Below are positions 21,085 through 32,799 of a stretch of 64,000 nucleotides of DNA, one piece after another. The notes under the pieces were generated by a model that did no database searches, was not told the origin of the DNA, and saw nothing but the letters and a program-made list of their open reading frames with translations. Position numbers and translations under genes: made by a program. Position 1 is the stretch's first letter. Each line of letters begins with the position of its first letter. The DNA is from Atherix ibis (taxonomy: Eukaryota; Arthropoda; Insecta; Diptera; Athericidae), in the NCBI GenBank assembly GCA_958298945.1, contig OY282605.1, positions 37,364,811-37,428,810 on the forward strand, read 5' to 3'.

Positions 21085-21225
21085 TGGTGCCTAAAATTGA
21101 CGGTTGTTAGCTAGTTTTCAGACCCTCATATTCACTCAGCGAGAAATAAGCCTCTCTGCTAAAGATAATTTTGCCAAGAAAATCAGTTGTTCCAGCACCC
21201 AATCAGTATATTTAAAAAACTGTTA
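21085..21225 (-). pseudogene. DD41D transposase fragment (first-Asp region)
   Basis: Minus strand from about 21222: DWVLEQL, then after a shift KIIFSREAYFSLSEY, matching K-I-I-F-S-D-E-A-H-F-x-L-x-G-Y-V-N. The catalytic Asp is changed to Arg. Because it lies beyond the second-Asp part of element M on the same strand, it must come from a second element or a rearrangement. Confidence 0.5.
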
Positions 21226-21292
21226 CTATAAAATGGCTGTTACTATAAAAAAAATTTCATTTAAAATGTTGTCCTTAAGCATCGAATCAATT

Positions 21293-22114
21293 TCACCACT
21301 TTTTAACAATATTATGGCCGGTGAAAATTACTCTCAAAATGTTTATCGTAGCACGAGCTGTATGTAATGTGGCGCCGTCTTGTTGGAACCACATGTTCTG
21401 TAGGTCTAATTGATTTAATTCGGGTACAAGAAAGTTTTTCAAAAATATTTCGATAGCGGTTCCCAGTAACTGATACAGCATTTCCTCAAAGAAATATGGT
21501 CCAATGATGCCGCCGACCCAAATGCTGCACCATACAGTTATATCTACGATGGTATAGTGGTCTTTGGTGTATCAATTAAGAGTTTTCAGTACCACAATAG
21601 CGGCTATTCTGTTTATTTAAAAAACCAGCTTCGTTGCTCATAATGATTTCTTGCCAGAAATGGTCGTCGTCTACACAGAGCTGTAAGACTCGAGCACTCC
21701 AGTCTCCCTGCCGTTCATAGTCATTTTCATGAAGCTTTCTGTCAATTGAATTTTATAAGGTAAAAAAGAAAATCTTTTTTGAAAGTTTTTAACAAATATG
21801 ATGGACATGTCCCCAATTTTTGTGCACAGTATCGATGAGAGGTACCCGAACATTCAGCAACACTCAATCTTTTTAGATGTACGTTGGCTCAATTATCACC
21901 CAGTCTTTATCTCCAAGTGTACGTGTATGCATATTTCCAAAATTCTCCATTATACGTTGAATGGTTGACTTGCTCACCATATGATTAATACCAAAAAAGA
22001 CACGTAATTTTCCCCGCTTTTTCACAATTTAACAATTATTTAAATAACACGTTTTAATAATTTTATCATGTTTTTGCGGTGTACGATCAATTTTGATAAA
22101 TTGTTATTGACCAT
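21293..22114 (-). pseudogene. DD41D transposase relic M
   Basis: Read on the minus strand from an ATG at 22114 in several frames: RVFFGINHMVSKSTIQRIME (HTH, about 22015-21955), FFTL/LPYKIQLTESF near 21755, VDDDHFWQEIIMSNEAGFL near 21650 (first Asp replaced by Asn), WVGGIIGPYFFEE near 21505, and DLQNMWFQQDGAT near 21395 (second Asp kept). After HNIVKKW (21295) the W-P-P-R-S-C-D-L-T-P-x-D part is missing and only SMLKDNILNEI from the C-terminal region follows. The 5' flank up to about 22300 may hold the element's left end; the other end was not found. Confidence 0.7.
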
Positions 22115-22309
22115 GATTGTCAAATACCAACAGACAAATGTCATCCAAATCAAAATGGCGCCCAAGCAAAATCAACGCGCAACATAAAAAGCACATTTAA
22201 ATACTTGAATTTATGTATTACCAATGCAATTGACTTTCAATTTATATAGTAGCCTACTTTGGGACAAAAATATGAGACAAATTTGAATTTTCTCCCTTAA
22301 ATAAATAAA

Positions 22310-22990
22310 TTTATTATAAATAAAAAGTAGAAAATTTCTATATTTGTTAAAATTTTCAATACTTATAGTAGATCAATTTGAATTTTAATATGTTTTTAGT
22401 TGTCAGCCAACCTCCAGTTATTGAATATTTATTAAGAAAATATAAAAGTAAAGCTTAAATTTCTTTAACATATTATTTTCCATTTATATATATACAATTG
22501 TAGTTGTATGTCTATCGCTAACATTTTATCCGTAACGTTTTATTCGTAACTATAGCTAATAGATGGCGCTGTTAGGAAACTATAGAACTAAATATTATTG
22601 TAGATGGACGATGTTAGTATTTTTTCAGTAAACTTTTTAGTACAGAATTGCAGTTGTACTGTAATTAATTTTTCTTTAAGTTAAATAATGAATTTTGGTT
22701 ATTAAAATATAATTGTTGTCGTATGATTATTTTAATTTATTTGTTTTTTAAGCGAGTCAATTAGTTAAAATTGCGTTTTCAGTCAAATTATTTGACTGAA
22801 AAATTAAACTAAATTGAAAAGAATTTTATTATACGTTTCAAAGAATGGATGAAGAGCAAAGTTGCTGATAAATCATGAGCTACACCAAAGGTGGGTGGAT
22901 TGCCAAAGTCAAGATACTCTGCAGCGTTTGGAACTGTTATTTTTGATAGGTTATCGCTAGTTTATAAATAATTAACTATCATATAAAGCC
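22310..22990. other. AT-rich sequence, nothing recognised
   Basis: No coding or repeat structure supported. AGATGGCGCTGTTAGG near 22562 is a motif common in insect transposon leaders, but no ends were found. Confidence 0.4.
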
Positions 22991-22996
22991 TGAGAA

Positions 22997-23265
22997 TTGA
23001 AAAAACTTTCTACAATTGTAGTGACTTCTGCCGTTGTTTCATTTGCAGTCTTAACAGGATATTATGTCTTCAATGATGAGGCTCATTACCTGCTTGAAGG
23101 ATATGTTAATCAGCAAAATATAGTAAATGAGGCTTTGAAACCCCATAAATACGAGTACATTGTATTCGCAAAAAGTGACTGTCGGTTGTGCATTTTTATC
23201 TGAAACTATTATTTTGCCGAATTTCTTTGTTGTGCATTTTTATCTGAAACTATTATTTTGCCGAA
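22997..23265 (+). pseudogene. DD41D transposase relic, left part (interrupted by mariner D)
   Basis: VFNDEAHYLLEGYVNQQN at about 23060 matches F-S-D-E-A-H-F-x-L-x-G-Y-V-N-x-Q-N with the first Asp kept. KPHKYEY follows, then VTVGCAFLSETIILPNFF (about 23175-23228), equivalent to V-T-V-W-C-x-x-x-x-x-I-I-G-P-Y-F-F. The segment coding for the last motif is duplicated in tandem (23185-23221 and 23229-23265, 44-bp period). The protein resumes at 24016, beyond mariner copy D. Confidence 0.65.
23185..23265. repeat. 44-bp tandem duplication
   Basis: GTTGTGCATTTTTATCTGAA followed by ACTATTATTTTGCCGAA occurs identically at 23185-23221 and 23229-23265, separated by TTTCTTT. It lies in the DD41D relic next to mariner copy D. 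Confidence 0.95.
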
Positions 23266-23281
23266 ATGAAGAAAGAGTAAA

Positions 23282-24013
23282 AAAGAGAAAAAGTCACAGG
23301 AGCCCAGATCTAAGTAATACGGTGGTTGCGGCATTATTAGTGTGTTGTTTTTGGCCAAAAATAGCAAAAATTAAAAAAAGTCAATTTTTGTTCTTCCACA
23401 AATCCGGGCGTTTATGGCGGATTGCTTTGCGCAACTTGCGCATAACTTGCAGGTAATATTCTTTATTAACCGTTCCACCCTATGACAAGAACTCATAAGG
23501 CACCATGCCTCGGCAACCGAAGAAAACTGTAAGCAAAACCGTCACATTCAACCGAATTTGGCACGCTTTTTTCGGTCTTACCTCGTGCGGCAGCTTCCAC
23601 TGGGATGATTGAGCTTTGGTTTCCACGTCATAATAATAAACCCATGATCCGTCATCAGTTATGACCCTCTGGAGTAAATTTGGGTCGTCGCAGACAGAGT
23701 CCAACAGCTCCTTAGCAATGTTAATGCGATGTTGTTTTTGGTCGAAACTGAGCCAAAATCGAAGAAGAGCCAAAACACGTGCACGCAAAGCAGTTGTCAA
23801 AAATTAACTAAACATTCAAAATGGCCAAACTTGTCGGCATAAGCGAGAGACATGAGTACCAACATAACACTACAAAAAATCAAAATTTTTCACAAAAATA
23901 AAAACAGAGTCCAACAACTGCTCGGAACTGAGCAAAAATCGAAGACGAGCTAAAACATGTGCCAAAAGTTAACTGAACATTCAAAATTCGCGATGCTTTT
24001 TGAACAAACCTCG
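23282..24013 (-). mobile_element. Mariner M1 copy D, 3' truncated, inside a DD41D relic
   Basis: The 5' end is at 24013 (AAACCTCG reading out, then TA at 24014-24015). The 5' leader is partly duplicated (a GAGC-AAAATCGAAGA block near 23750 and again near 23930). Coding parts on the minus strand: LLRFWLSFDQKQHRINIAKE (about 23750-23700), LLQRVITDDGSWVYYYDVET (23680-23620) with the first Asp region changed to TDDGSW, LLTVFFGCRGMVPYEF (23540-23490), then QKRPDLWKNKN. The second-Asp segment is missing through the same deletion as in B, E and F. The element ends near 23282 before the third Asp region and right terminal repeat. Confidence 0.8.
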
Positions 24014-24015
24014 TA

Positions 24016-24345
24016 TATGTGGTTTCAACAAAATAGTACCATAAGCTACAAAATAATACAAATTTTGGAACAAAAAGTTCTCGGGATGCTTAATTTGGAG
24101 ATTTGGGGATGTTAATTTGTCTTCAAAATCATGAGATATGATAACGCTGGAATTTTTATTATAAGATCACTTTTTTGAGTAGACTATCCTTAAACTATAG
24201 ACCATTTAAAAACCAATAGCCGCTATGGAATTACACCCCGTCATATGAAAAAAAGTTATCAAAAGTTTCCTCAAAAGAACCGAGAAATGCAAGATTTGTC
24301 ATTGTAACTATTTGAATAATATTTTTATTTTATGTTATATATAAT
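24016..24345 (+). pseudogene. DD41D transposase relic, right part
   Basis: WFQQNSTISYK at about 24021 equals W-F-Q-Q-D-G-A-T-x-H with the second Asp changed to Asn. After a frame change, GDVNLSSKS-DMITLEFLL (about 24108-24165) equals G-D-V-N-W-P-P-R-S-C-D-L-T-P-L-D-F-F-L-W with the third Asp changed to Glu. KVIKSFLKRTEKCK near 24255 is the family's C-terminal region. It continues the relic at 22997-23265. Confidence 0.7.
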
Positions 24346-24349
24346 GGCA

Positions 24350-26080
24350 AGATTTTAGCAAAATAATAAAATAAAATATTTATCAAAAATCTGTATTTAA
24401 AGTTTATTTTATTTAACATGTTTTTCTAGAGAGCAAATTAGATTATCCCTTATTATTTTCGTTAAGTATCAAAAAAATGATAATTAAATAATATCCTTTG
24501 TTGATATCTTCAACTTCACACCTGTCTATATAAAGCCATTAAACTGTTGGATAGAGCTGAAAGTACAATAATTTTGAGCACTTCAATATGCGGCAAAAAA
24601 TTTCAATTATATTAAAATAAATATTGATGAATCAAAAAGAAAGTGTTTATTTTCTACAAAAAAAAAACAAAAAAAAAAAAAAAACAAATTAAATTAGAAT
24701 GAGTGTGAATAGAACATAATTTAAAAAGTGTTTTGTTGACACATTCAAAATGCTAATAAAACTTACAAAATTTGAATAATTTCCCATTGGAATATGTACG
24801 AGCAACTACGTTTTCCCTATTCATAAAAAGCCATAGTATTTGTACATTTGCCGAACTAATACTCTAAGGCAATTTTATTATTATGGCTGCTAAAGTTATA
24901 TCATCTGAAGTGTACTAGTTTTAGTATTTCAACAGGATGTATTCCTTTGGCAGGTATTTCAAATTACGACATCGAAATATATAAACATGGAATATACCAT
25001 CAATGTTTGGAAAAAGTATGAGATTAGACGCGCCCATGTTTTTCTTCACCCTCGACTCTATAGAATTCGAACTTAATAACTTACGCAGGACACGTAAAGG
25101 AAACACGCTGGTTTTGTTGCATGCAATTACCTCCTGAACAGACTTTCTTTCATTTCAATCGATGATTGATGGATTCAGACCATTCGAAATTCAATACTAA
25201 TTAAGGTGTATTGCATGCTGTCGTCTACAAGGAAACTAAACCTTCATTACGTTAATTCTTAAGACACTCCCTTTCGATCTTCCTAATAAAATCACATCGT
25301 ATCTACCGACGCGTCAATACGTTTCGATTCTGGTTGCGTGTAATATTGTTTATATTTTTATCGGAAACATAGGAATTTTATTTTATTGGATTTATTAATG
25401 AAAATAAATTATTTTTGAATACTTTTCGAAATAATAAATAACAACAAAACGCATTTATTGGAAAGAAAACTTGTATTTTTTTTTTTACTTCGTCATGAAT
25501 AATTTAGAGAAAGTTTATTTATAAAAAAGGACTGATAATGATTTAAAAATTAATACAAGTTCAGATTTATTATTTTGATCTTATTGAATCTTTTTTAGAA
25601 GAACACATTTTTAAAGGAATTTCATCGTAAACTCAGCCAGTTTTTCACATTAGTTAAAGTGTTCCAACGATACTTCTTAAAAGACTTGATCTTCTTAAGG
25701 TATTTTATAGTGACTTTTAAGCATATTGTTCACTGTAATATTATCATTAATTAATGTGTCATATTTTTTAAATGCCACATAATTTAAAGATTATCTAGAT
25801 TAACAAGAATTTTGGCGTTCTTTGACAAGGAATATTTTCACGGCGATGACAATTGACAATGAAATATGAAAATTATGTGTCCAGTGATCTTTTTACGCAA
25901 TATTGCCAAATATTTTTAAAAAAAATTTCTTCGCCTTATCCCCCTCCCCCGCACATTGGGCTTTTTTAAGTGATTGATCCATAAGGACTATACCAGCAGT
26001 GTACCCGCGTCTTGAGCAGATAGAGCCTATCTGCTAGCCTGACAGGGGAACTTTTTTGATGAGTGATCCATTGGACACTA
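24350..26080. other. No gene recognised
   Basis: AT-rich with a long A tract at about 24656-24688 (poly-A with a few C). The stretch 24900-25330 is more balanced in base use and might be unique host DNA; no frame there looks like a known protein. Confidence 0.4.
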
Positions 26081-27325
26081 CGATGGTCATTCAACAAGTA
26101 CTTAGCCTACAAAAGAAAAACGAAAATTTTGGAAAGGTGGCAATTTATTTTTCCACATAATCTCTTTCAAGCTCGATACACTTGGACCAGCGATGTTCTA
26201 ACTATTTTAACAAATCCAAAAAATACATTTTCTCGAGGGAAGCAAAATAGGCCTCCGCGGCGACAATGACCTCATCATTCGACCCAAATCTATTCCCGGC
26301 GAGTGATTTTTTCAGGTTTGGAAACAAAAAGTAGTCACAGGGGGCCAAATTTGGAGAGCACGGTGGATGGGGCAGCAATTCGTAGCGCAATTCGACAAAT
26401 TTGGCCATGGCGACGGCGGAGGTGTGAGCCGGCGCGTTGTCGTGGTTGAACAGTACTTTTTTCTTCGCAAAGCGGAGCCGCTTTTTCTTCAATTCGACGT
26501 CAAATCGGCCCAATAGGTAATCGATGTGGATCATACCTTAAGAATCCCAGAAAACGGTGGCCATCACCTTTCTGGCCGATCGAACATTCTTCGCTTTCTT
26601 CGGAGCACGTTCGCCAGGTGAAGTCCACTGTTTCGACTGTTCCTTGGTCTCTGGTGTGTACCAGTGAATCCATGTTTCGTCAACGGTCACAAAACGACGC
26701 AAGAACTCCGCTGGATTGCGCTGAAACAGCGCCAAACACGTCGCCGATGTGGTCTCACGGTTGCGCTTGTTTCCCGGTGTGAGCAAACGCGGCACCCATC
26801 GCGCCGACAGCTTTCTCATGCCCAGTTCTTCGTGTAGAATATGATGCACCGTTCCTACTGCGATGCCCACAGTCTCAGCTATCTCATGAACCTTCAATCG
26901 ACGGTATGCCAACATGAGATCGTGGACTTTTTTAACGTTTTCCTCCATAGCAGCCGTTTTTGGGGCACCTGGGCGTGGCTCATCAAAAACAGACGTGCGG
27001 CCACGAACAAACTCGTTGAACCAATTCTTGACGGTCGCCATCGAAGGAGAAGAGTCACCATATACAGCATCCAAGCGATCTTTGATTTCGCTGCGCGTTT
27101 TCTCTTCCAAAAATAAGAATCTAATCACCGAACGATATTGTTCTTTTTCCATTTTTGTGCAACCGACCGACACGCTCGCTTTCAAAGGCTCTCAAAACAA
27201 AACTAATAAAGAAAAGCGACTGAAACTTTGACAGTGGGCTACTAAAAAAATGTACTGCACGATGGTAAATTTCTTTTGTGACAGCAGTTTCATCGAGCGG
27301 TGAGGCTAAGTACTTGTTGAATGAC
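26081..27325 (-). mobile_element. Mariner M2 copy G
   Basis: The left end starts CGATGGTCATTCAACAAGTA after TA (26079-26080); the right end, read inward on the other strand, gives GTCATTCAACAAGTACTTAG but lacks the outermost bases and a TA. The inner flanks (untranslated leader and AAAATTTTCGTTTTTCTTTT region) match copies H and J. The length of about 1.25 kb is usual for mariners apart from the internal deletion described under its transposase. Confidence 0.9.
26145..27152 (-). pseudogene. Mariner transposase, copy G (two stops, internal deletion)
   Basis: Start chosen at ATG 27152 (MEKEQYRSVIRFLFLE), the first Met of the conserved N-terminus. Seen in order: first HTH with SMATVKNWFNEFVRG, second HTH region HEIAETVGIAVGTVHHIL, the W-V-P-R-L-L-T linker (RWVPRLLTPGNKR), and the first catalytic Asp in VTVDETWIHWYTPE. 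A CAA-to-TAA stop follows VFWDS, about 45 bp (15 codons, EKGKTITGRY region) are missing after HIDYL, the second Asp is in FNHDNAPAHTS and the third in LAPCDYFLF. A final AAG-to-TAG stop follows FLDLLK. No frameshift, so decay is recent. Mariner transposases cut and paste DNA at TA sites by binding the terminal repeats. Confidence 0.9.
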
Positions 27326-27339
27326 ACAACCCCTTAATC

Positions 27340-28010
27340 GGGCAATTAAGGGCGAAGCTCACTTACCAGGTGTCCTTACATAATAAAATTCGGTTCCATA
27401 GTGGTTGGGGGCCCCACGGTGATTCGTCCACCGTGCACGGTTATTAATGTGGAGCCTTTGGTTGAAATGTGGTGGCTGTGATTTAATACCTACATCGTTG
27501 GTACAGCCTTAGGGCTAGAGGTGAGCAATGCCAGGATCTCGGGTGCTATCACTGTAAATGATAGTGGAGGTTAAGGTAAGCCTTGCTACCAACAGTTAGG
27601 GTAACTAGCTTGTAACTTGTTACTGACTGTAAGAAGATCAACCTGTCTTTGGATGTAGGTTTGACCAGGTGGTTGCACAAATGTGTATGGAGTTAATAGA
27701 ATTGACAGATGGAATGCCTGCCTGCTTTATGCATGGAACACAATAAATGGTTATTAGATTAAAAACAAGACGAAATCAGGCCATTGATGCTATATAGTTA
27801 AGTGGAGTCGTAATTGAAGACGAAGCTTGCATGGGTTATGTGGAACTCAATATTGTGGTACCGAAGTTTGCATAGCCAACATTAGTGGAGTCATATTTAA
27901 TAATGAAATAATGACGATAATGGCGTTGAAGGTTGCATAGCTCAGCTAATATGAGTGGAGTCATATCTGTAAAATATGACCAAAAAAAAAAAATAGCCTG
28001 ATAGAGGGTT
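27340..28010 (+). repeat. Unclassified dispersed repeat, copy 2
   Basis: Homologous, in inverse orientation, to 15790-16420 (see that entry for shared words). After about 27740 it contains related blocks with TGGAGTC-TAATTGAAGACG / TGGAGTCATATTTAATAATG / TGGAGTCATATCTGTAAAAT, each preceded by a GCATAG or TATAG word, which suggests degenerate short repeats. No coding frame. Confidence 0.6.
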
Positions 28011-28680
28011 CCATGCATGGTGTGGTCCAGGCAGGATATCAGGAGTAGTTGATTGAGGTTGAGAAGGGTGCAACCACTTAGAACTAATCGGCGGGGCTGG
28101 CGAAATCCATATAGACAGGTCTCGTCTGTGCATTGATTGGGTGTATCTCAGTCCCTATTTTCGTAGGTGGCCCATGGTGTTATGTCTAACGATAGGTATA
28201 GGGGATTATTTTCCCCTCCGTCTACGAAATTTAATCAAATAAAATCCTTTCTTCATGTTAAATAACGTGAGTTAAAGAAGAATTCGAACATTCTTCTGGG
28301 TGTAGGATTAAGAAAACTCAAATTTTTTTTAAATTATTATGAAAAAAAATGGCGACACAAAAAAAAATTTAAAGTTGACCGACCCAAACCTGTAAAGTTG
28401 ATCTAAAAAAGTAGATGAAAAGCCTCTTCCTGACCATGACACAAAAATCTCCCATGACACTCCTTGGCCGTTTGTTTGGAGTGCCCTTCATAAATTTACA
28501 AAAATGCTGATTGTCCTCATGGCATCAAATAATTACAGGAGGAACCGTAAATATAAAAAAAAAACGAATTAGTTCCGATCATTACAAAATTATTTATTTT
28601 ATTATTTAAATTATTAGCTTTTCTTAGTTTTAACATTTAAAAAAAAAATCTTTTTTATTAGCACGAAACTCATAAAATAG
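28011..28680. other. No gene recognised
   Basis: 28011-28240 is GC-richer and may belong to the repeat on its left; the rest is AT-rich. Frames over it are short and unlike known proteins. Confidence 0.35.
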
Positions 28681-28710
28681 TAATATTGAGGCTTTGAGCG
28701 AACCTCAATA

Positions 28711-29135
28711 TTATATTGGTTGGTAATAGGGCATTTTCGTAAGGATCAGTGAAGCCCAAACCAAAATTATATTGCAATCGCAGAGTAGATGCTCTGACGT
28801 TTTATCCGCTTCGGAGCAAAAACGACAGACTGTTGTGTCAGAATTGCCCATCTTATTAAGATAATATCGTAACAGGCAATGGCCAGTGAGTAGCCTCAAG
28901 TCCAGTTTGTTGAGTTTCAGGACCTCTGTCCCCTTTTTTTTGGAAAAGGCGATAAATTTTCTAAAGTACTTCATGTTTGACGAATTATGCAAGTATGAGC
29001 TTTTGACCTTTCATTCCCAGAACTCTATAATAGACCCCAGGTAGCCCTTTGGATAACCACAAAAGGGTTGTGGTCCAATTAGGTAAGTATTTGCCCCTCT
29101 CTTAACAAATTTATCTGCTAGTACGTTATCCTCAA
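28711..29135 (-). pseudogene. Non-LTR retrotransposon C-terminus (RNase H tail and zinc knuckle)
   Basis: One minus-strand frame runs from about 29135 to 28711 with a single internal stop: EDNVLADKFVKRGAN (end of RNase H domain, G-N-E-x-A-D-x-x-A-R-x-G-A), GPQPFCGYPKGYL, then LNKLDLRLLTGHCLLRYYL. CRFCSEADKTSEHLLCDC near 28830-28775 is the C-x2-C-x7-H-x4-C zinc-binding tail found after RNase H in I/Jockey-like insect LINEs. The stop is in FWE-TGA near 29025. Only the 3' end of the second open frame survives. Function, when intact, is copying the element RNA at the target site. Confidence 0.8.
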
Positions 29136-29339
29136 TAATGTTATGGCAAAAAGTCCCAAATATTGAGAAAACCTTGACATCGATAAATTGGTGTCTTCAT
29201 CAACAGCAATATTCCCGGCTTTTCGACAAAATCTTTATCGTACTGGCTAGTGAAACTTTCCACAGTTCGATGAATGGCGAGCGCACTAGCCCGATTATGA
29301 CCACCATAAATTAAAAGAAGTGCACGATAAATTGCAATA

Positions 29340-31380
29340 AAATAATGATTATTTTGATAAAAAAACTTGGATAATGTCCAAGCGTTGTTAGTGCGTGTAT
29401 CTTTCCATTAAGAAATTGCAAATCTTACTAAATAGAAACTGACAGTGGCAGAAAGATTTTTTCATATCAAATATGACCACACGGTTCTTTTGAAAACATA
29501 CAAGCCCTATAAAAAGAGCCTATATTTGTTTAGAAATATTTTTTTTTTAAATTCGAACAAAAATATATTCGTATCAATATTTTTTTTTAAAAAACTTTTC
29601 TGTAAAAAGTTCCTAATTCGACAATCAAACTGAAAAAGTTAAATTGCAATTTACTATTCCATGTTCTCAAACAATTATTGATAAACGTGTAACGCAAAGT
29701 TTTAATTGGATTGCTTTCTTAGTATTATATTTTCATAAAGCTCTTTTATTCATATTAATTTAGTTTTAGGCTTGTCACCATATTTTCCTAATTACGTTCT
29801 ATTCCTTTCATAAAACTTTGGCATTTATACTTTTTCATTTTCATGTCATTCTTAGTGAAAAAAAAAATTATAGAAATATTTCTAAAAATTTTATCAGCTG
29901 TAGAAATGCCTATAATTTACTAAAATAGAATTATAAAAGTTCTTCTCAATTACTTTTTAAATATTATAATGTAATTTAGAGTGGAAAGTTTATGTAGTTT
30001 ATAATAAAAACTTGAAAAAAAACTATATAACTACCAGTTGAATACCGTTTATGCCTTAATATTATCAACCATAAAAAAAAATGTATGTAAAAAATAAAAA
30101 ACAACCTCTTCAAAAATACTAATCTAAAAGTTATTTTGAAATTATTAATAATAATTGGATTCAATAATGTCTAAAAAAAAAAAAAAAAAAAACGGAAAAA
30201 ATACCTTATAATCGCCATATTTGTCAGACAAAATTTAATATGCCATAATTCCCTAAGCACTCACCTTTAAATTCCCATAATAATAATGAACGAAGCAAGA
30301 AAAAAAAATCGCTCTCCTCTTAAAATGCAATTATTTTCTTTATAAACACGCATTCATAACCATGAAATTTATAAAAGAACATTTCTGTACTGTCGGGATT
30401 TAAACTGATTAAATTTGATCTCAGCTTCCGTTTATATCCTTAGTCCTTCTGGGAATAACAAATTGTAGGCGTTTTTAAAGAATAAATCATGCTAAAACAA
30501 GTGAACACACAGAAGTCAATCTAAAGTCTTGATAATATCGTAAGTCATAATCTCTGGGTCAGATTGTATGGTAGTAACAGGGAGTCATTTTTCCGGATTT
30601 TATTTAGTCCATCGTAAAATTTCCAACATTATCATTTAAATTGCAAAAGAAGCCATGCCTTTTCCGTTGTGGGAATTCCAAATCAAAAATCAGCTCAATT
30701 TTAAGCTTGGTTTAGTGATCGTTTCTATTCCAAATAACGTATATCGTTCTGATGAATATTTGTCGATAGCTATAGAGCCATCGTCATTTATATTAGCACA
30801 CACAAATCAAGACATAAAAACTTTATTTAGCAAAAAGATTTATTACCAAATTCACGATTTTATTATGGCAACAGTTGTGACGAATCCAACAGTAAAATCA
30901 CAAAATTAGGTTAAACTGTTCTAAACAAAGACGTTTTAGTAAATTTTTTATAGGATTTGTCAACTTTGAAATTCTTAAAAACATTTCAGTTTATATATAC
31001 TTTCGATATAAAATTTATCAAATGAATAATCAGGAAATGTGTGATTAAATTTTTCTTCTTTTTCTATTATCGTTTCGTCTATTTACTTTTAATACGCAAA
31101 TATTCAAAAATAAGTTTATATATTCTTTGATTTTAATAAAAAAAAAACTGTAATTTGATTGACTATAGATTTAAGAATTAATGTATAAAAATAAAGTTTT
31201 GGTTAAATGGCCAGCTAACCAGGATTTGGATAATATTTTTCAAGCAGCTTTCAAACATTTCCGGGTTAAATTATAGTTGAACTTTCCTTTTAAGCATCTT
31301 GACAGGAAGAAATGTGATTAATTTTGGGAAAAAGAGGCTAGCACATAGTCTCCATTTTTCGGTTGCATTATTTCCATTGC
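29340..31380. other. AT-rich sequence, nothing supported
   Basis: Includes an A tract at about 30171-30190. A plus frame at 30655-30906 (84 codons, MPFPLWEFQIKNQLNFKLGL at its start) is somewhat less biased than its neighbours but matches nothing I know, so I do not call it a gene. Confidence 0.4.
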
Positions 31381-31384
31381 AAAA

Positions 31385-31560
31385 TGTCTTCATCAAAATT
31401 GGTCTAATTCTCGACTAAAAAAATGTTGCAACATCTCTGTATATTGCTCAGCAGGCAGCAAAATAAGATTGTCAGAAATGTCCTGAAAGAAATATGGACA
31501 AATAACACCTCTATCCCAAACAACACCGCACATATTCACTCTACAAGTGTGTTGAGGACA
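31385..31560 (-). pseudogene. DD41D transposase relic (central part)
   Basis: Minus strand from about 31536: MCGVVWDRGVICPYFFQDIS, matching V-W-C-x-x-W-x-x-G-I-I-G-P-Y-F-F-E-D. Then PAEQYTEMLQHFFSRELDQF, matching N-x-E-R-Y-x-x-M-L-x-x-F-L-x-P-E-L-D. Two stops follow just before the expected second-Asp motif. No ends found. Confidence 0.6.
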
Positions 31561-31828
31561 TTGCCTCTGATTTTACACGTCCGCAAAAATCTCCTTACTT
31601 ATTAGCAATTTTCTATAAAGTCAGGTATTTCTGTATGAAGCCTTAAAGCATTTCAGATATAAAACCACCTGAATTTTGGTTCATTCCGATTTGAGTTCTG
31701 TTAAGTTGGTATATCTGTTGTTGATATTCCCTCTAAATCTTAGCATCATAGCTTGACATTTGCAAAAGTTACGTAGCCAAGAGTACATCAATCTCTGTGT
31801 GTGTTGGCGATTTTTTACAATTTTAGAA

Positions 31829-32730
31829 ATGGATTTAAATTTGCAACAACGAACTTGTATTAAATTTTGCGTAAAAAACTGATTTAATGGTGCGCGAACG
31901 TTGGAAATGTTGAAAAAGTGTTTCGGTAACGATTCTCTAAAGAAAACGATCGTTTACCAGTGGCACGAGCGGTTCAAAAGTGGTCGTGAGTCAATCGAAG
32001 ATTATGCGTCAGTGGCAGACCATCGACCAGCAAATTAACCACCAGAGAGATAGCGGAGGATTTGAACATTGCCTATGGATCCGTCCAAGACATTTTGGTT
32101 AATGATTTGGGTTTCCGTCGTGTAGCAGCAAAGTTGGTGCCAAAAGACCTTAATTATATGCAAAAAAGAGACCGTGTTGACGTCGCAAAAGACATGATTT
32201 GCGAGGCTGAATCCGATCCCACATTCATCAAAAGGATCATTACTGGAGACGAGACGTGAGTTTATGAGTACGACACGCAATCCAGACATCAGGCAAGTGA
32301 ATGGCGTTCACCAAATGAGCTGAGACCAAAAAAACCACGTCGTTTTCAGTCAAAAAAGAAGGCAATGCTCACGGTTTTCATGGATTACAACGGCGTAGTG
32401 CATCATGAATTTTTGCCAGAAGGCCGGACAGTGCCATCATTATTCGCAATTTTTTGACGAAAAATGCAACAAAGACCATCCAACAACCACCAAATTCACC
32501 TGATTTGGCTCCCTGTGACTTCTTTCTGTTCAATCGAGTTAAAAAACCATTACGGGGAACGCGTTTCAACAGCCGAGAGGAAGTAATGGAAAAATCGCAC
32601 GAAAGCAGTGATGGACATACCGAAAACCGAATATAAAAAATGTTTCGAGGATTGGATCAAGCGCTGGCATAAGTGTGTTAAAGTAGATTTGGAGTACTTT
32701 GAAGGGGACAATATAGATTTAGATGAATAA
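31829..32730 (+). pseudogene. Mariner M4 transposase (frameshifted, internal deletion)
   Basis: ATG at 31829 starts MDLNLQQRTCIKFCVKN, followed by TGA, then the first HTH (VYQWHERFKSGRESIED), a 1-bp loss near 32006, SGRPSTSKLTTREIAEDLNI (second HTH), GFRRVAAKLVPKDLN and ITGDET with the first Asp at about 32250, where Trp is replaced by TGA. VFMDYNGVVHHEFLPEGRT follows. About 40 codons with the second Asp are deleted at about 32430. SPDLAPCDFFLFNRVKK (third Asp, about 32500) and WIKRWHKCVKVDLEYFEGDN close the protein at 32730. It is related to M1 (similar GDxIDxxE end) but clearly distinct in sequence. Terminal repeats were not resolved with confidence; AACTTTTTGATCAAGGTGGT near 32770 may be the right end. 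Confidence 0.85.
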
Positions 32731-32799
32731 AATTGTATATTTAATTTTCTGAATAAATTTTTAACCGGTAACTTTTTGATCAAGGTGGTGTACAAAATA

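Noticed and set aside
23185..23265. 44-bp tandem duplication as a transposon target-site duplication
   Set aside because: Mariners duplicate only TA, and the two copies are adjacent, not on both sides of the element.
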